Shown: in pieces, positions 11,737-20,942 of the stretch
Position numbering within the stretch: position 1 is the first letter of the stretch
Layout of the letters: every line of letters begins with the position of its first letter
Assembly (NCBI GenBank): GCA_020426515.1
Contig: JAGQPW010000008.1
Coordinates: 31,437-71,439 of the forward strand
Direction of reading: 5' to 3'
DNA length: 40,003 nt
Source: Planctomycetaceae bacterium
GTDB taxonomy: Bacteria > Planctomycetota > Planctomycetia > Planctomycetales > Planctomycetaceae
The notes under the pieces: model-generated
The model's database searches: none
What the model saw: only the letters and a program-made list of their open reading frames with translations
Told to the model about the DNA's origin: nothing
Position numbers and translations under genes: made by a program

Positions 11737-12675
11737 ATGACGCAGCGTGGCCATCACACTCGCGATCAACTTCGCCAACTCACACGAGATGAGTTACGCG
11801 AGCTTGCTCGCGGTGCGGGCGTCAAGGGTTTCGGCTCCATGCGGAAAACCGAGCTGGTGCGTGCTCTCTGCGATCCGCAAGCCCCTTCGAATGAAGCGAC
11901 GACTGTCCCCGCACCAGATGTTCCGGCGGGGCGCGAACTCTCCTCTGCAGCATTGTTTGCGGCTTCGGCATCGCGCTCCGGCTGGAGACAGCGACGCCTC
12001 GCCACGGGCGACGATGTTGACGGCGACTCCTTGCTGCTGGAAGCACTGGACAGTCGCTGGATGCGGGCCGCCTGGGTACTGTCCAGCCGCACACTTGAAC
12101 GCGTCGTGGCGGCCATGGGGGTTGACTGGCATCTGGCCACCCCCATCCTGAGATTGTACCGAGTCTCCTGCGATGAAGCGGGCCCCCGAGCCAAGACCAC
12201 GGTCCAGGACTTCACACTGCCCGCCGATGTGCGGCAGTGGTTTATCTCCACCCCCTCCCCGGGTGGCACGTGGACTGCCGAACTGGGCTACCTGACCAAG
12301 CCCGGCAAATTCTACCCCCTGATGCATTCGCTGCCGGTGGAGTTGCCAGAGACGGCGCGTGCCCATTCACGCAAAGTCGATACTCGCGAAGACGAGAACT
12401 TGAGCCGCTCACGCGACGAAGACGGCCGTATTTCCGTGCGACTCAACGTCGAACTCGCCATCCGCGGGGCGACGGTGCCCGGTTCACGCGTCCTCATCGA
12501 TGAAGATGCGGTGGATGTGGAACAGGACGGAACGTTTCAGTGCTTTGTCTCCGCCCCCGATGGCCGCCTCGTGCTTCCCATTGAAGTGACCGCTCCACTC
12601 GGTCGCCAGCGCGTACTGATGGCCTTTGAACGGAACACCCGCTTCCTCGAAGCGGAACCTGTCGACGACGAATGA
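11737..12675 (+). CDS. DUF4912 protein with Rho-N-like N-terminus
   Basis: A 312-residue protein. Residues about 8-45 (LRQLTRDELRELARGAGVKGFGSMRKTELVRAL) have the helix pattern of Rho N-terminal/SAP-like modules, which often bind nucleic acid. Residues about 105-220 match the DUF4912 pattern: RVSCDEAGPRAKTTVQDFTLPADVRQWFISTPSPGGTWTAELGYLTKPGKFYPLM. The remainder (about 235-312) is strand-rich without a domain I can name. DUF4912 proteins occur in many bacteria and have no settled function. The stop overlaps the next gene's start (ATGA), so the two are coupled. It is divergent from the ATP synthase operon. Confidence 0.8.
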   Translation: MTQRGHHTRDQLRQLTRDELRELARGAGVKGFGSMRKTELVRALCDPQAPSNEATTVPAPDVPAGRELSSAALFAASASRSGWRQRRLATGDDVDGDSLLLEALDSRWMRAAWVLSSRTLERVVAAMGVDWHLATPILRLYRVSCDEAGPRAKTTVQDFTLPADVRQWFISTPSPGGTWTAELGYLTKPGKFYPLMHSLPVELPETARAHSRKVDTREDENLSRSRDEDGRISVRLNVELAIRGATVPGSRVLIDEDAVDVEQDGTFQCFVSAPDGRLVLPIEVTAPLGRQRVLMAFERNTRFLEAEPVDDE

Positions 12676-14048
12676 CAGAAACGCCGTCGACACCTTCGAA
12701 GGGCGAGGCTCGATCGAGACTCAGCTCAACCATCATTGTCGGCGGAGGTCTGGCCGGAATGGCCGCTGCCGTCACACTGGTCTCGGCAGGCCAATCGGTG
12801 ACGCTCATTGAGTCCCGAAAACGCCTCGGCGGGCGAGCCAGTTCATTCGTCGACCAGGAGAGTGGCGAAACCGTCGACAATTGCCAGCACGTCGCCATGG
12901 GCTGCTGCACAGCCTTTCTCGAGTTCTGTCGAACAACAGGACTTTCCGACCAGTTGCGACGCGAACGCCAGCTCACTTTCCTCGCGCCCAGACATCGCCC
13001 CTGCACATTCACATCGGCCCCTCTTCCGGCCCCCTTTCACCTCGCACCTGCCTTTGCCCGAATCCCCTACCTGAGCTGGTCAGAGAAGTTCGCATTCGGC
13101 CGAGCCGCCGCGGCGTTGGCCTGGTCCCATCCCAAAACGTTGCAAGGCCGCAACTTTCTGACGTGGCTGCAGGACCACGGACAAACCGAGCGACTGATTC
13201 GCCGTGTGTGGGAGGTGCTGCTCGTGAGCGCCTTGAGCGAATCGATGGACCGGATCGATGCATCGTACGCCCGCAAAGTCCTGGTCGACGGATTCCTGAC
13301 GAATCGTACCGGCTGGGAAGTGTATGTCCCGCGCATTCCGCTGGACGCCCTGTTTACCGACCGAGTCCTTCCATGGCTCAGCGAGCGGGGTGCCCACATC
13401 GAAATGGGAACCGCGGTCGAACGGCTGGAGTTTGATGGCAACCGGGTACTCGGAGTTCAACTCCGTGATGGCCGCCTGATCAACGCCGACCAGGTCATCG
13501 TAACGGTGCCCTGGCATCGACTGGGCCAGCTCCTTGGACCGGAACTGCTTCACTCCTGTCAGATTCCCGACTCCACTCAGCTCCAATCGGCTCCCATCAC
13601 CAGCGTACACCTGTGGCTCGATCAGCCGCTGATGCCGCAGCGTAGTGTCGTGCTGGTCGAGCGTCTCTGCCAGTGGGTGTTCCTGCATCCGGAACAGCCA
13701 GGACAATCAGGTGCAGCACAGCAAGTCTGGCGGTATCAGGTCGTGATCAGCGCCAGCCGCATGCTGAAGGGCGTTTCGCGTGAGGAAACCGTTGCTCGCG
13801 TCTGGCATGAGTTGCGAGATATCTTCCCGGAGGCCGCGAACGCTACATTGCAACACGCCCGCGTGGTGACTGAACACCGCGCCGTCTATTCGCCACTTCC
13901 CGGGGTCGATGCGTATCGACCTTCCCAGAAGACGGCGGTTGCAAACCTGTTTCTGGCGGGCGACTGGACGCAAACCGACTGGCCCGCCACGATGGAAAGC
14001 GCCGTACTCAGCGGCAACAGGGCTGCCCAACTGATCTGCGAATCCTGA
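12672..14048 (+). CDS. hpnE: Squalene-associated FAD-dependent dehydroxylase/desaturase (HpnE-like)
   Basis: A 458-residue flavoprotein of the phytoene desaturase superfamily. The FAD-binding Rossmann motif is at about residues 21-37 (IIVGGGLAGMAAAVTL), with the downstream ESRKRLGGRASSF. The DNCQHVAMGCC stretch near residue 70 is typical of HpnE, which reduces hydroxysqualene to squalene in the HpnC-HpnD-HpnE route. The C-terminal FLAGDWTQTDWPATMESAVLSGNRAA motif closes the FAD site. HpnC and HpnD are not in this window. A carotenoid-type desaturase is the alternative, but the cysteine-rich QHVAMGCC segment favours HpnE. It overlaps the DUF4912 gene by 4 bases. Confidence 0.85.
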   Translation: MTETPSTPSKGEARSRLSSTIIVGGGLAGMAAAVTLVSAGQSVTLIESRKRLGGRASSFVDQESGETVDNCQHVAMGCCTAFLEFCRTTGLSDQLRRERQLTFLAPRHRPCTFTSAPLPAPFHLAPAFARIPYLSWSEKFAFGRAAAALAWSHPKTLQGRNFLTWLQDHGQTERLIRRVWEVLLVSALSESMDRIDASYARKVLVDGFLTNRTGWEVYVPRIPLDALFTDRVLPWLSERGAHIEMGTAVERLEFDGNRVLGVQLRDGRLINADQVIVTVPWHRLGQLLGPELLHSCQIPDSTQLQSAPITSVHLWLDQPLMPQRSVVLVERLCQWVFLHPEQPGQSGAAQQVWRYQVVISASRMLKGVSREETVARVWHELRDIFPEAANATLQHARVVTEHRAVYSPLPGVDAYRPSQKTAVANLFLAGDWTQTDWPATMESAVLSGNRAAQLICES

Positions 14049-14067
14049 GCGACAAGGCATTTCTCCC

Positions 14068-14586
14068 ATGCGTGGCGTTCGTCGCTACCCGACTGCTGGC
14101 CTGACAACGTGCATCATCGTACTGGCACTTGTTGCCTGGCGATTGTCGACCACATCAGAGACTCCACCTGCGCTGCCCGCTGAAGGAATTGAAACGGTCA
14201 TTACACGCGTAGTCGATGGGGACACATTGATTATTGAATCGGGCGAACGCATTCGTCTGCTGGGCGTTGACACTCCGGAAACGAAACACCCGGACCGTCC
14301 TGCGGAACCCTGGGGGCACGAGGCCTCTGAATTCACCCGTACGCATGTGGAAGGGCATCCCGTGAGACTGGAATTTGATCGCGAACGCCAGGACCGTTAC
14401 GGACGCTGGCTGGCTTACGTCTTTCGTGACGATTGGTTCCTCAACGAGGAACTCATCCGACAAGGCTACAGTCGGGCGGAAACGAGGTTTCCGTTCCGAA
14501 GTGATCGACAACGCCAGTTCCGCAAGGCCGAACAGGAGGCTCGTGATGAACAACGGGGCATCTGGTCCGACGCTCAGCCTCGTTAG
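14068..14586 (+). CDS. Membrane-anchored thermonuclease (SNase-like)
   Basis: A 172-residue protein with an N-terminal hydrophobic segment (about 11-26), either a signal anchor or a signal peptide, then one staphylococcal-nuclease domain. All catalytic residues of S. aureus nuclease have counterparts: Asp52 (VVDGDT), Arg63 and Glu71 (RIRLLGVDTPE), and Arg113 (DRYGRWLAY). The calcium ligands Asp68 and Thr69 are also present. It should therefore be an active Ca-dependent nuclease acting outside the cytoplasm. It follows hpnE by 19 bases on the same strand and may be co-transcribed. Confidence 0.92.
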   Translation: MRGVRRYPTAGLTTCIIVLALVAWRLSTTSETPPALPAEGIETVITRVVDGDTLIIESGERIRLLGVDTPETKHPDRPAEPWGHEASEFTRTHVEGHPVRLEFDRERQDRYGRWLAYVFRDDWFLNEELIRQGYSRAETRFPFRSDRQRQFRKAEQEARDEQRGIWSDAQPR

Positions 14587-14615
14587 CCACGGCCCGAAAG
14601 GCGGAATGATTTTCA

Positions 14616-17600
14616 CTACGGAATAAACACAAACTCCGGCGAATTGACCAGCATCCACGCCACATCTTCGGCACGGGAACGCCAGTCAGCATCCAGTCGG
14701 GCCGTCGGTGGGTCCCCCTGAATCACAGTCCGCTCGCGCTCCATCGCCTCGACGTCCGACTCGGGAGCAAAGTGATTAGACCACGTAATCCCGCTGCGGA
14801 AGATGCGAACCGGTCGCAGGACCTCCGGTCCGGCGACAACGCGCTGATCGTATCCGTCGCGCAGCAAGGACAAGACCATTTCACGTTCTTCTGTCACAGG
14901 AGAACGCGTGAGCAGCCTGAGGTAGAGCCCATCCACAAAATCTTCCAATGGCTGATCGCGCAGCGCCAGGTCAGTCAAGGCAGAGCGGTCAGAGAAATCG
15001 ATCGCCCTGTTTGGGGCCGTGCCGTGAGCAAGTGCCATGGGTTGCAGCGCCGTCAGCGGATCTTCCCGCACGCTGACGGGCGTTTGTCGGTTCTGACGCC
15101 AGCCATAGGCCGCCATCAAGTCGATGACGCTCTGCGCGACGGGCAACGACATGCTGGGACGATCGCGCTCGTTGCTCACGGTCGCCAGTTCCCAACTGCG
15201 CTGCGGCAGTCCCAGATGACCGAACCGGCTTTCATCCTGCTTACCGTCCCCGTCCATCGTCAATTCTTCAGTCCGGAACGACTTGCCCACAGCGAGAAAC
15301 AATGAGTCGACCAGCTGATCCCCTGTCAGCTTGCGGCGGATGGGACCACGAAACCAGCCCGCCTCTCGACTGTCGATGCTGAGGCCGGGAACGGGCTCCC
15401 GCTGGTACACATCCGAGAGCAGAATCAACCGACTGATGTACTTCAGATCGTAGTTATGGGTGACGAGTTCATGTGCGAGGTAGTCCAGCAGTTCGGGCTG
15501 CTGACACTCCGCTTCTTCCCAGTCTTCAACTGGTTCAATCAGTGCCCGCCCCAGGAACTGCTGCCAGATGCGATTGACCATCACGCGCGGGAACCGCGAA
15601 TTGCGAGGCGACGTCAACATGGCGGCCAGCTGCTCGCGGCTATCCTGCGCATTGCGCCACAAATCCTCAGAGAGGACTTCGGTTAACTCAGGCGCTTCCG
15701 CTTCGGTTTCCACCGAGACGAATTCCCCGAACGGCCAGTTCGGTTTCACACTGGCGCCGCGAGGCAGGGTCACTTTCACAGCCATTCTCGCGAGGACTTC
15801 GGGGTCGGCAGAAATGCTGCTGGAACCCGGAACCTTTTCTGGCCCGCGTTTGAGCATCGCCGCGAGCCCGAACAGGTCTCCCTGCTGAACATCGTGATAG
15901 GGAGCATCGTGACAGCGGGCACACTTCATCTCCACGGCCAGAAACGCAGTTCCCAGGATGTGTGCTTTCGCCGCCAAAGGAACATCGTTCTGCGTCGCAA
16001 TGGCAAATCCCGCGGGGCCCCCCTGATGGGCACTGCCACGCATCATCACGAGTTCGGTCACAAACCGATCAAGCGGCATATTGTCCAACAAGGCTTCGTA
16101 CAGGAACCAGCGGAATGGCCCAGTGTTATTCAACTCCGGCTTTGTCAGTCCTGGATTTTCCCCCAGTACATCCTGCCAGTAACCCACCCAGCGGTCCGCC
16201 CATGCCGGATTGGCCAGCAGACGATCCACGAGCAATTCCCTTCGTCGATCCGCCGGGTCGGCAAAGTACTGATCAATCATCGCTGGCGTCGGGATGGTGC
16301 CAATGGTGTCGAGACTGGCCCGCCGCAGAAACGCAAAATCACTGATCACCTCTGTGGGCGACAATCCTTCTTCGCTCAAACGCTGCAGCAGAATCCTGTC
16401 GATCGGACTAGCTGCCGCTCCCGGAGGAACGGGAGGTGCCACAATGGCTCCGTGTTCGCGGGCGTAGTCATGACGACGATCCCAGTACGCACGCTCGGCC
16501 TCGGACGCGGCCAGTCGATGCGACTGATTGATTTCCCGCTGCCGCTCTCGGGCTTCGTCCAGAAACTGCAACCAGCCTGCATCCGTGAAGGGCAGGTGCC
16601 GCTGTGGTGCGAGAAACTCAAACGGTTCGCCATTCCTGGACACACCAACAACCATCTCCCCCAGATGCTGTCCGTGCCCCTTGTTGCCCAGCAGCCGGTA
16701 CAACGAAACGATGTGCCGTCCGGCCTCCAGTGTCACCTTAATTCGTTGCTCCTGATGCGCTGCGGCAATGGACAACAGGTCCGGACCGAGATCAGGAAGC
16801 TCGTAGTAGGGGCCGTGCGCACTTCCATTCAGATTCTTGAAGCCCGTCTCCGCCACCAGTTTGCCATCGATGTACAGCCGAGAGGCATCAAGCGATCGCA
16901 GAATGAACTCATACTCCGCCGCTTCGAATTCGATGTTGCTGACCAGATGCAGCAGCATGGGAACCGGACGATCGACAATCAATCCCTGCTCGTTATACGC
17001 GCGGGGAATTGTCTTCAGCGCAAAGACGTCTGATTCCATCAGCAGTTTTGGTTCCTGCATCCGAAACGACCAGGTACGTGCCTTTGGAACCCGCTCGACA
17101 ATTTCAACACGCACGCGATCATCGGGAACGAGCGCCGGATCGACCTTGCCAATGGCGAACTTCGATTCTTCCAGTCGAATATTCGCACGCGCTTTCATTC
17201 GTTCGGGAGATAATGCCGTTCGGTAGATCGCGACTTCATCGAGGTTACCACCAAGCGTTGCCCCGCCTCCCATCGCCGACCCGATCCATAATTCATCATT
17301 GTCAACAATGGGTTGCGAGTCGCTCGCTCCCCCCATGTCCCATTTGCCTTTGACAGGTTCGCCATCGATGTAGCCTCGAATCGAATCACCTTTGCCGAAT
17401 TCAAACGTCACAGCCACATGATGCCACGCCCCGTCGTCGGGGATCGCGGTGGTTGATGTCCAGCGATGTCCATGAACATCGGGGCCTCCTTCCGTACCAT
17501 CGGCATCCACATAAAAGAAACTCAACACCGCCCCGGCTGTCTCATCGGCGAGTCGCAAGGCGTAATTCTGGTTGTTGGCCGCAACACCACGGTTCCCGGT

Positions 17601-18011
17601 GCGGCCTTTACCGATGATGTACGGATAGCGGCTGGGCAATCGGCCTTCCATCTGGACCCAAGCCTCCAGCGTAATCGCATCACCAGCACCAAAATCCAGG
17701 TCACTGGCATCTCCGGCGTCACTCACTACGAGAAAGTTCGGTCCCTTGGGAAACGCCGCCCCGATGTTTTCAGGTGCGAAGTCGGGATACTCCGAAGGCC
17801 GAGGACCTGCGACGCCAGCAGTGACGATTCCACGCAACTGAGCGTGATGCTCACTTCCAGAATGATCTCGCCACTGTTCTTCGCCTGTTCCCTCAAACCG
17901 CCACCAGCCCACAGGACGATCAGCGTGCAAGAGCTCACCGTAGTTGTCGTCCCCATATGCAGGGACAACATAGAACAGACAGACAAGGGTAAGCAGCCAG
18001 GAATACCGCAT
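14616..18011 (-). CDS. Secreted LamG-DUF1549-DUF1553 protein
   Basis: A 1131-residue planctomycete-type secreted protein. Order of parts: signal peptide (1-20, ending VPAYG), then a LamG/concanavalin-like domain (about 25-265; GWWRFEG near its start, NLDEVAIYRTALSPERM at its end). A PA14-like strand-rich segment follows (about 310-450), then DUF1549 (PSCyt2, about 515-725) and DUF1553 (PSD1, about 800-1131, ending NSPEFVFIP). A single CxxCH haem motif (CARCH) sits in the DUF1549 part; the separate cytochrome domain (PSCyt1) seen in many relatives is absent. These genes are often paired with DUF1501 genes; the only DUF1501 gene here is 12 kb away. Role unknown; polysaccharide binding with electron transfer is a common guess. 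Start at 18011 preferred over 18053: GAAAGG lies upstream and the signal peptide then fits. Confidence 0.92.
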   Translation of the reverse strand: MRYSWLLTLVCLFYVVPAYGDDNYGELLHADRPVGWWRFEGTGEEQWRDHSGSEHHAQLRGIVTAGVAGPRPSEYPDFAPENIGAAFPKGPNFLVVSDAGDASDLDFGAGDAITLEAWVQMEGRLPSRYPYIIGKGRTGNRGVAANNQNYALRLADETAGAVLSFFYVDADGTEGGPDVHGHRWTSTTAIPDDGAWHHVAVTFEFGKGDSIRGYIDGEPVKGKWDMGGASDSQPIVDNDELWIGSAMGGGATLGGNLDEVAIYRTALSPERMKARANIRLEESKFAIGKVDPALVPDDRVRVEIVERVPKARTWSFRMQEPKLLMESDVFALKTIPRAYNEQGLIVDRPVPMLLHLVSNIEFEAAEYEFILRSLDASRLYIDGKLVAETGFKNLNGSAHGPYYELPDLGPDLLSIAAAHQEQRIKVTLEAGRHIVSLYRLLGNKGHGQHLGEMVVGVSRNGEPFEFLAPQRHLPFTDAGWLQFLDEARERQREINQSHRLAASEAERAYWDRRHDYAREHGAIVAPPVPPGAAASPIDRILLQRLSEEGLSPTEVISDFAFLRRASLDTIGTIPTPAMIDQYFADPADRRRELLVDRLLANPAWADRWVGYWQDVLGENPGLTKPELNNTGPFRWFLYEALLDNMPLDRFVTELVMMRGSAHQGGPAGFAIATQNDVPLAAKAHILGTAFLAVEMKCARCHDAPYHDVQQGDLFGLAAMLKRGPEKVPGSSSISADPEVLARMAVKVTLPRGASVKPNWPFGEFVSVETEAEAPELTEVLSEDLWRNAQDSREQLAAMLTSPRNSRFPRVMVNRIWQQFLGRALIEPVEDWEEAECQQPELLDYLAHELVTHNYDLKYISRLILLSDVYQREPVPGLSIDSREAGWFRGPIRRKLTGDQLVDSLFLAVGKSFRTEELTMDGDGKQDESRFGHLGLPQRSWELATVSNERDRPSMSLPVAQSVIDLMAAYGWRQNRQTPVSVREDPLTALQPMALAHGTAPNRAIDFSDRSALTDLALRDQPLEDFVDGLYLRLLTRSPVTEEREMVLSLLRDGYDQRVVAGPEVLRPVRIFRSGITWSNHFAPESDVEAMERERTVIQGDPPTARLDADWRSRAEDVAWMLVNSPEFVFIP

Positions 18012-18311
18012 CTGGTGCGACCTTTCAGGATCACGGAAGGAGTGCGAACACATCAGTCCTTCATCATATCCTGTCAGCAGAGCCCATCACAACAAAGACG
18101 TCCCATCGGAGGCGATTGAGCGGCGTTCGCCAGCTCATAATCGGGCGAAATCCAGAATCGCCGTACTCAGCGAGCCCCGCAGGCTCGGTGACAATGCGGA
18201 GGTGGGCCGGATCGCGTCCCCTGTCCGTCGCGACGCCCGCAAGGCCCGGAGGATTCACCGCAAAGCAGGAAGCTTCCCACGCACTGAGGCTGGCTGGCCG
18301 CAAAGTAATTT
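18012..18311. other. Intergenic gap with one short hairpin
   Basis: About 300 bases between the LamG-DUF1549 gene and the isomerase-like gene. I see a small inverted repeat CGAGCC (18171-18176) / GGCTCG (18182-18187) and no convincing gene. A 79-codon open frame on the minus strand (18064-18303) has no recognisable features. Confidence 0.4.
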
Positions 18312-19229
18312 CTACTCTTCGTCGGACGACTCATGCCGTTGGGGAGCGAGTGCCTGCATCGACTCCAGCCCCGCTTGCAATACCTCGAATGGCTTGCGGC
18401 ACCATAAACGACGGGACCAGACATCAAGCTCGTACCACCCTCGATAGCCGCCCGATTCGAGTGCCGCAATCATTTCCCGCAGAGGCAACGTCCCTCGTCC
18501 GGGCATGGCGCGATCGTTGTCGCAGCGCGCTTCCCGGCCCCAGTCGGCCACCTGCACAAGTGCGGTCAGGGGAGCGCATTTGACAAGACGTTCCAGCAGG
18601 TCTTCCTCGTGCCAGGAATGATAGGTCGACAACCCAAGTCGCACGCGAGGATGGTTAACTGCATCAATAATACTCAAAGCCTGATCAACCTGTGTCAGGA
18701 AGGACCAGTCCTTGCGAAACTGAGGATGCACCGGCATCAGCGCCAGCGTTACGTGGCTGCTCTGTGCCAGCGGAACCAGTTCCCGGAGCGAATCGACCAC
18801 GAGCCGTCGCGCGTGCGAGTCGATATGCCCTGCCTGCGGGCCGCTGTAAACGACCACCGTATCCGCCTTGACCCGGGCCGCCATGCGGATGGCCTTGCGG
18901 GCTTCGCAGATTGACTCGCGTCGGGCATGCCCGTTGTATCCCAGGAATGACCCAATCCAACCCAGACTGGACACTCGCAACCCGGACTTTCGCATGAGTC
19001 GACCGACCTGATGCGGTCCATAGTCATGCAGCTTGCGGCAGCTCAGCCCGATGGCTGGCACTCCCAGTTGCTGATAGTTCTGGAGATCTTCTTCAAATGT
19101 CGTCCGCAGCGTCGTGAGCTGATTCACGGAAATACGTTGCAGGTAGTCGTGCTGGGTTCGCGTTGAACGTTGACTTTGAATGGCATCGTAGGGAGACGCC
19201 GAAAACGAACTGGATGAGAACACGCTCAC
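18312..19229 (-). CDS. Sugar-phosphate isomerase/epimerase-like TIM barrel
   Basis: A protein of up to 305 residues with the AP-endonuclease-2/xylose-isomerase-like TIM-barrel layout. The barrel is suggested by LQNYQQLGVPAIGLSCRKL near the start, ADTVVVYSGPQAGH at strand 4, HPRVRLGLSTYHSW, and the closing GYRGWYELDVWSR. Family members isomerise or epimerise sugars and inositols using a divalent metal held by Glu, Asp and His. The usual set of acidic ligands is only partly obvious here (ELDVWS at the end; a Glu would be expected where LALMPVH stands), so activity is uncertain. The first codon is GTG directly after GAGGA; another GTG two codons on (19223) has better spacing and may be the real start. 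Confidence 0.78.
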   Translation of the reverse strand: MSVFSSSSFSASPYDAIQSQRSTRTQHDYLQRISVNQLTTLRTTFEEDLQNYQQLGVPAIGLSCRKLHDYGPHQVGRLMRKSGLRVSSLGWIGSFLGYNGHARRESICEARKAIRMAARVKADTVVVYSGPQAGHIDSHARRLVVDSLRELVPLAQSSHVTLALMPVHPQFRKDWSFLTQVDQALSIIDAVNHPRVRLGLSTYHSWHEEDLLERLVKCAPLTALVQVADWGREARCDNDRAMPGRGTLPLREMIAALESGGYRGWYELDVWSRRLWCRKPFEVLQAGLESMQALAPQRHESSDEE

Positions 19230-19397
19230 TCCTCGAAGAATCGCGGGAAATTGCCGCTGAGCTGCATTGATTCAACGCCAGGGGCAACCAGATGAAACTG
19301 ACGATGGACATCACCAGAGGGTCAGTGAATCACTCCGCCTTGCGAGTTGAGTGCGTTCGGCGGAACAGAGCAGAGCAGATTTCGCAACAAAGACGAA

Positions 19398-20456
19398 TCA
19401 GCCCTGGGCGTTCAACTTGACCGACGGATCATCGGCAACATTCACCCAGACGTGTACGTGAGGGTCTCCGCGGAAATGCCACACGAACGATGGGCCCTCC
19501 AGACGCCACGTATCGTAGACACCATCCTTCCCCACATCGTCGCTTTCGTAGAACGACAGAGAGCATTTGTCGAGTCCTCCTTGAGCTTTGAGGCATTGCA
19601 TCACCTCATCCTTGTCAGACACGCGGTACGGTTCCAAGAGTGTCTTGAGCACCGACTGCGCGTGTTCCCGCTGATCGGCAGACAGCTCAGCAACTGGGAT
19701 GCCAGGAAACATCCCCTTTGCTCCGCGGAACCCCACTTCATCCTCGTAGGGTGCCGTTTTCAAAATGGCCTGCTGGCGTTGCTTTCCATCCAGCATCCCC
19801 AGCAACTGGTTCGCTTTCACGGCCTGATGCCAGAATACATTTCCCGGATGCTCCGGGAGTTCATTGAACGCATCCGGAGACCCTTTGGATGCGTGACCGT
19901 AAAAGATCGGTCCGCCAAATGCCACATGCTCGGAGCTGTTGCCATCACAACGGATCGTCAGATGGCGTCCCGTCATCACGAATTCAAACTGACTGGTCCC
20001 CGGCTCACCGAAAATCGCAATCGTCTGCTGACGTCCATATCCACCAGCATCGTCCTGCAACTGCTTGCGAATTCGATCGTGCCATTCCGGGTCGTACAGC
20101 CCAAAGAACAGGGCCTCGATGAGTTCCTGCTGATCCTTTGTGAAGAAGTCACTCGCCACGTTCAGCCGCTGACGATCGGTGATACTCCAGTTATTGGACA
20201 CATGTGTTCGCAGCAAGCCACGATCATCGGTGTGGTCCCAGGCGAAACAGACCTTAGCCTTCTGCTGCGGAGTCAGTGACTCGTACAGCTTGGCTACCAA
20301 TTGCTCCGGTTCAGGCTTTGCAGCCACTTCGGCCACCGCGCGTGCGACCGGGGTGACGAGTGATGCGGCCGCCAGCCCGGCAGCCGTGGATTTCACAAAA
20401 TGTCGACGCGATACCCCGGAAGGTGCATCAGAGTCCGAGCCTGAACGATGAAGCAT
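19398..20456 (-). CDS. Tat-exported DUF3500-family protein
   Basis: A 352-residue secreted protein. The N-terminus has a twin-arginine signal (SRRHFVKSTAAG, then a hydrophobic stretch ending VARAVA), so it should be folded before export. The body matches the DUF3500 pattern: LYESLTPQQKAKVCFAWDH near the start, a central FEFVMTGRHLTIRCDG and AFGGPIFYGH, and the late GPSFVWHFRGDPHVHVWVNV. No enzymatic activity is established for this family. The start at 20456 is well supported by AGGAG 10 bases upstream and by the position of the Tat motif; the open frame reaches 20675 but that extension looks non-coding. Confidence 0.85.
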   Translation of the reverse strand: MLHRSGSDSDAPSGVSRRHFVKSTAAGLAAASLVTPVARAVAEVAAKPEPEQLVAKLYESLTPQQKAKVCFAWDHTDDRGLLRTHVSNNWSITDRQRLNVASDFFTKDQQELIEALFFGLYDPEWHDRIRKQLQDDAGGYGRQQTIAIFGEPGTSQFEFVMTGRHLTIRCDGNSSEHVAFGGPIFYGHASKGSPDAFNELPEHPGNVFWHQAVKANQLLGMLDGKQRQQAILKTAPYEDEVGFRGAKGMFPGIPVAELSADQREHAQSVLKTLLEPYRVSDKDEVMQCLKAQGGLDKCSLSFYESDDVGKDGVYDTWRLEGPSFVWHFRGDPHVHVWVNVADDPSVKLNAQG

Positions 20457-20547
20457 CTGGGAAAACTCCTGATTGAATGGGGAGATTTTGGGGTGGATAT
20501 GACCATCGAAGCGAACGCCCCCCAGACTCTCCTTGGACGATGCGTCT

Positions 20548-20577
20548 AGTATGCGCGTGGTTCGATCCGTTTCGCAA
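20548..20577 (-). promoter_or_regulatory. Candidate promoter for the DUF3500 gene
   Basis: On the minus strand, TTGCGA (20572-20577) and CATACT (20548-20553) are separated by 18 bases, a fair match to sigma-70-type -35 and -10 boxes. RNA would start about 85 bases before the coding start. No other evidence. The rest of the 20457-20729 interval shows nothing that I recognise. Confidence 0.3.
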
Positions 20578-20729
20578 TCACGGCGTGAACTTTCCGCGAA
20601 GAAAAACTTACTCACGCCTCGAGCCGCGTCCAAGGCATTGACAATTTCGCCCATTGGTTGCGCAAGGCTGCTCAATCTGACTGCATGTCGACCGTCACTG
20701 GAGGCCGTCGCTTTTCAATCGTGGCCGAC

Positions 20730-20758
20730 TTGCGATTCCGTCGTGGCGTCACAATAAT
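20730..20758 (+). promoter_or_regulatory. Promoter of tRNA-Gly
   Basis: TTGCGA (20730-20735), a 17-base spacer and AATAAT (20753-20758) give good -35 and -10 boxes at ideal spacing. The predicted RNA start is about 20765, four bases before the mature tRNA, so the transcript would need little 5' trimming. Confidence 0.6.
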
Positions 20759-20768
20759 CGCCACCGTC

Positions 20769-20841
20769 GCGGGTGTAGCTCAGTTGGCAGAGCGTTAGCT
20801 TCCCAAGCTGAAGGCCGTGGGTTCGAACCCCATCACCCGCT
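20769..20841 (+). tRNA. tRNA-Gly (anticodon CCC)
   Basis: A 73-base cloverleaf. The acceptor stem GCGGGTG pairs with CACCCGC and the discriminator is T. The D-arm is GCTC/GAGC, and the anticodon stem TTAGC/GCTGA holds the loop TTCCCAA with anticodon CCC at 20802-20804. The T-arm is GTGGG/CCCAT with TTCGAAC. CCA is not encoded. CCC reads GGG glycine codons. Confidence 0.97.
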
Positions 20842-20848
20842 CTGAACA

Positions 20849-20884
20849 AGCCTCGCTGTCGGACTGTCGACGGCGAGGCTTTTT
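20849..20884 (+). terminator. Rho-independent terminator of tRNA-Gly
   Basis: AGCCTCGC (20849-20856) pairs perfectly with GCGAGGCT (20873-20880) and is followed by a short T-run. It lies 8 bases after the tRNA, so the tRNA forms a compact promoter-gene-terminator unit. Confidence 0.85.
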
Positions 20885-20942
20885 CGTTTTCGTCCCACGA
20901 GACGCAGACACACTGGCTGCAATAGCGCTCCACTGTCCAGTG

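Noticed and set aside
18064..18303. 79-codon minus-strand open frame in the gap after the isomerase-like gene
   Set aside because: No SD site, no recognisable motif, and composition typical of a chance open frame in GC-rich DNA.
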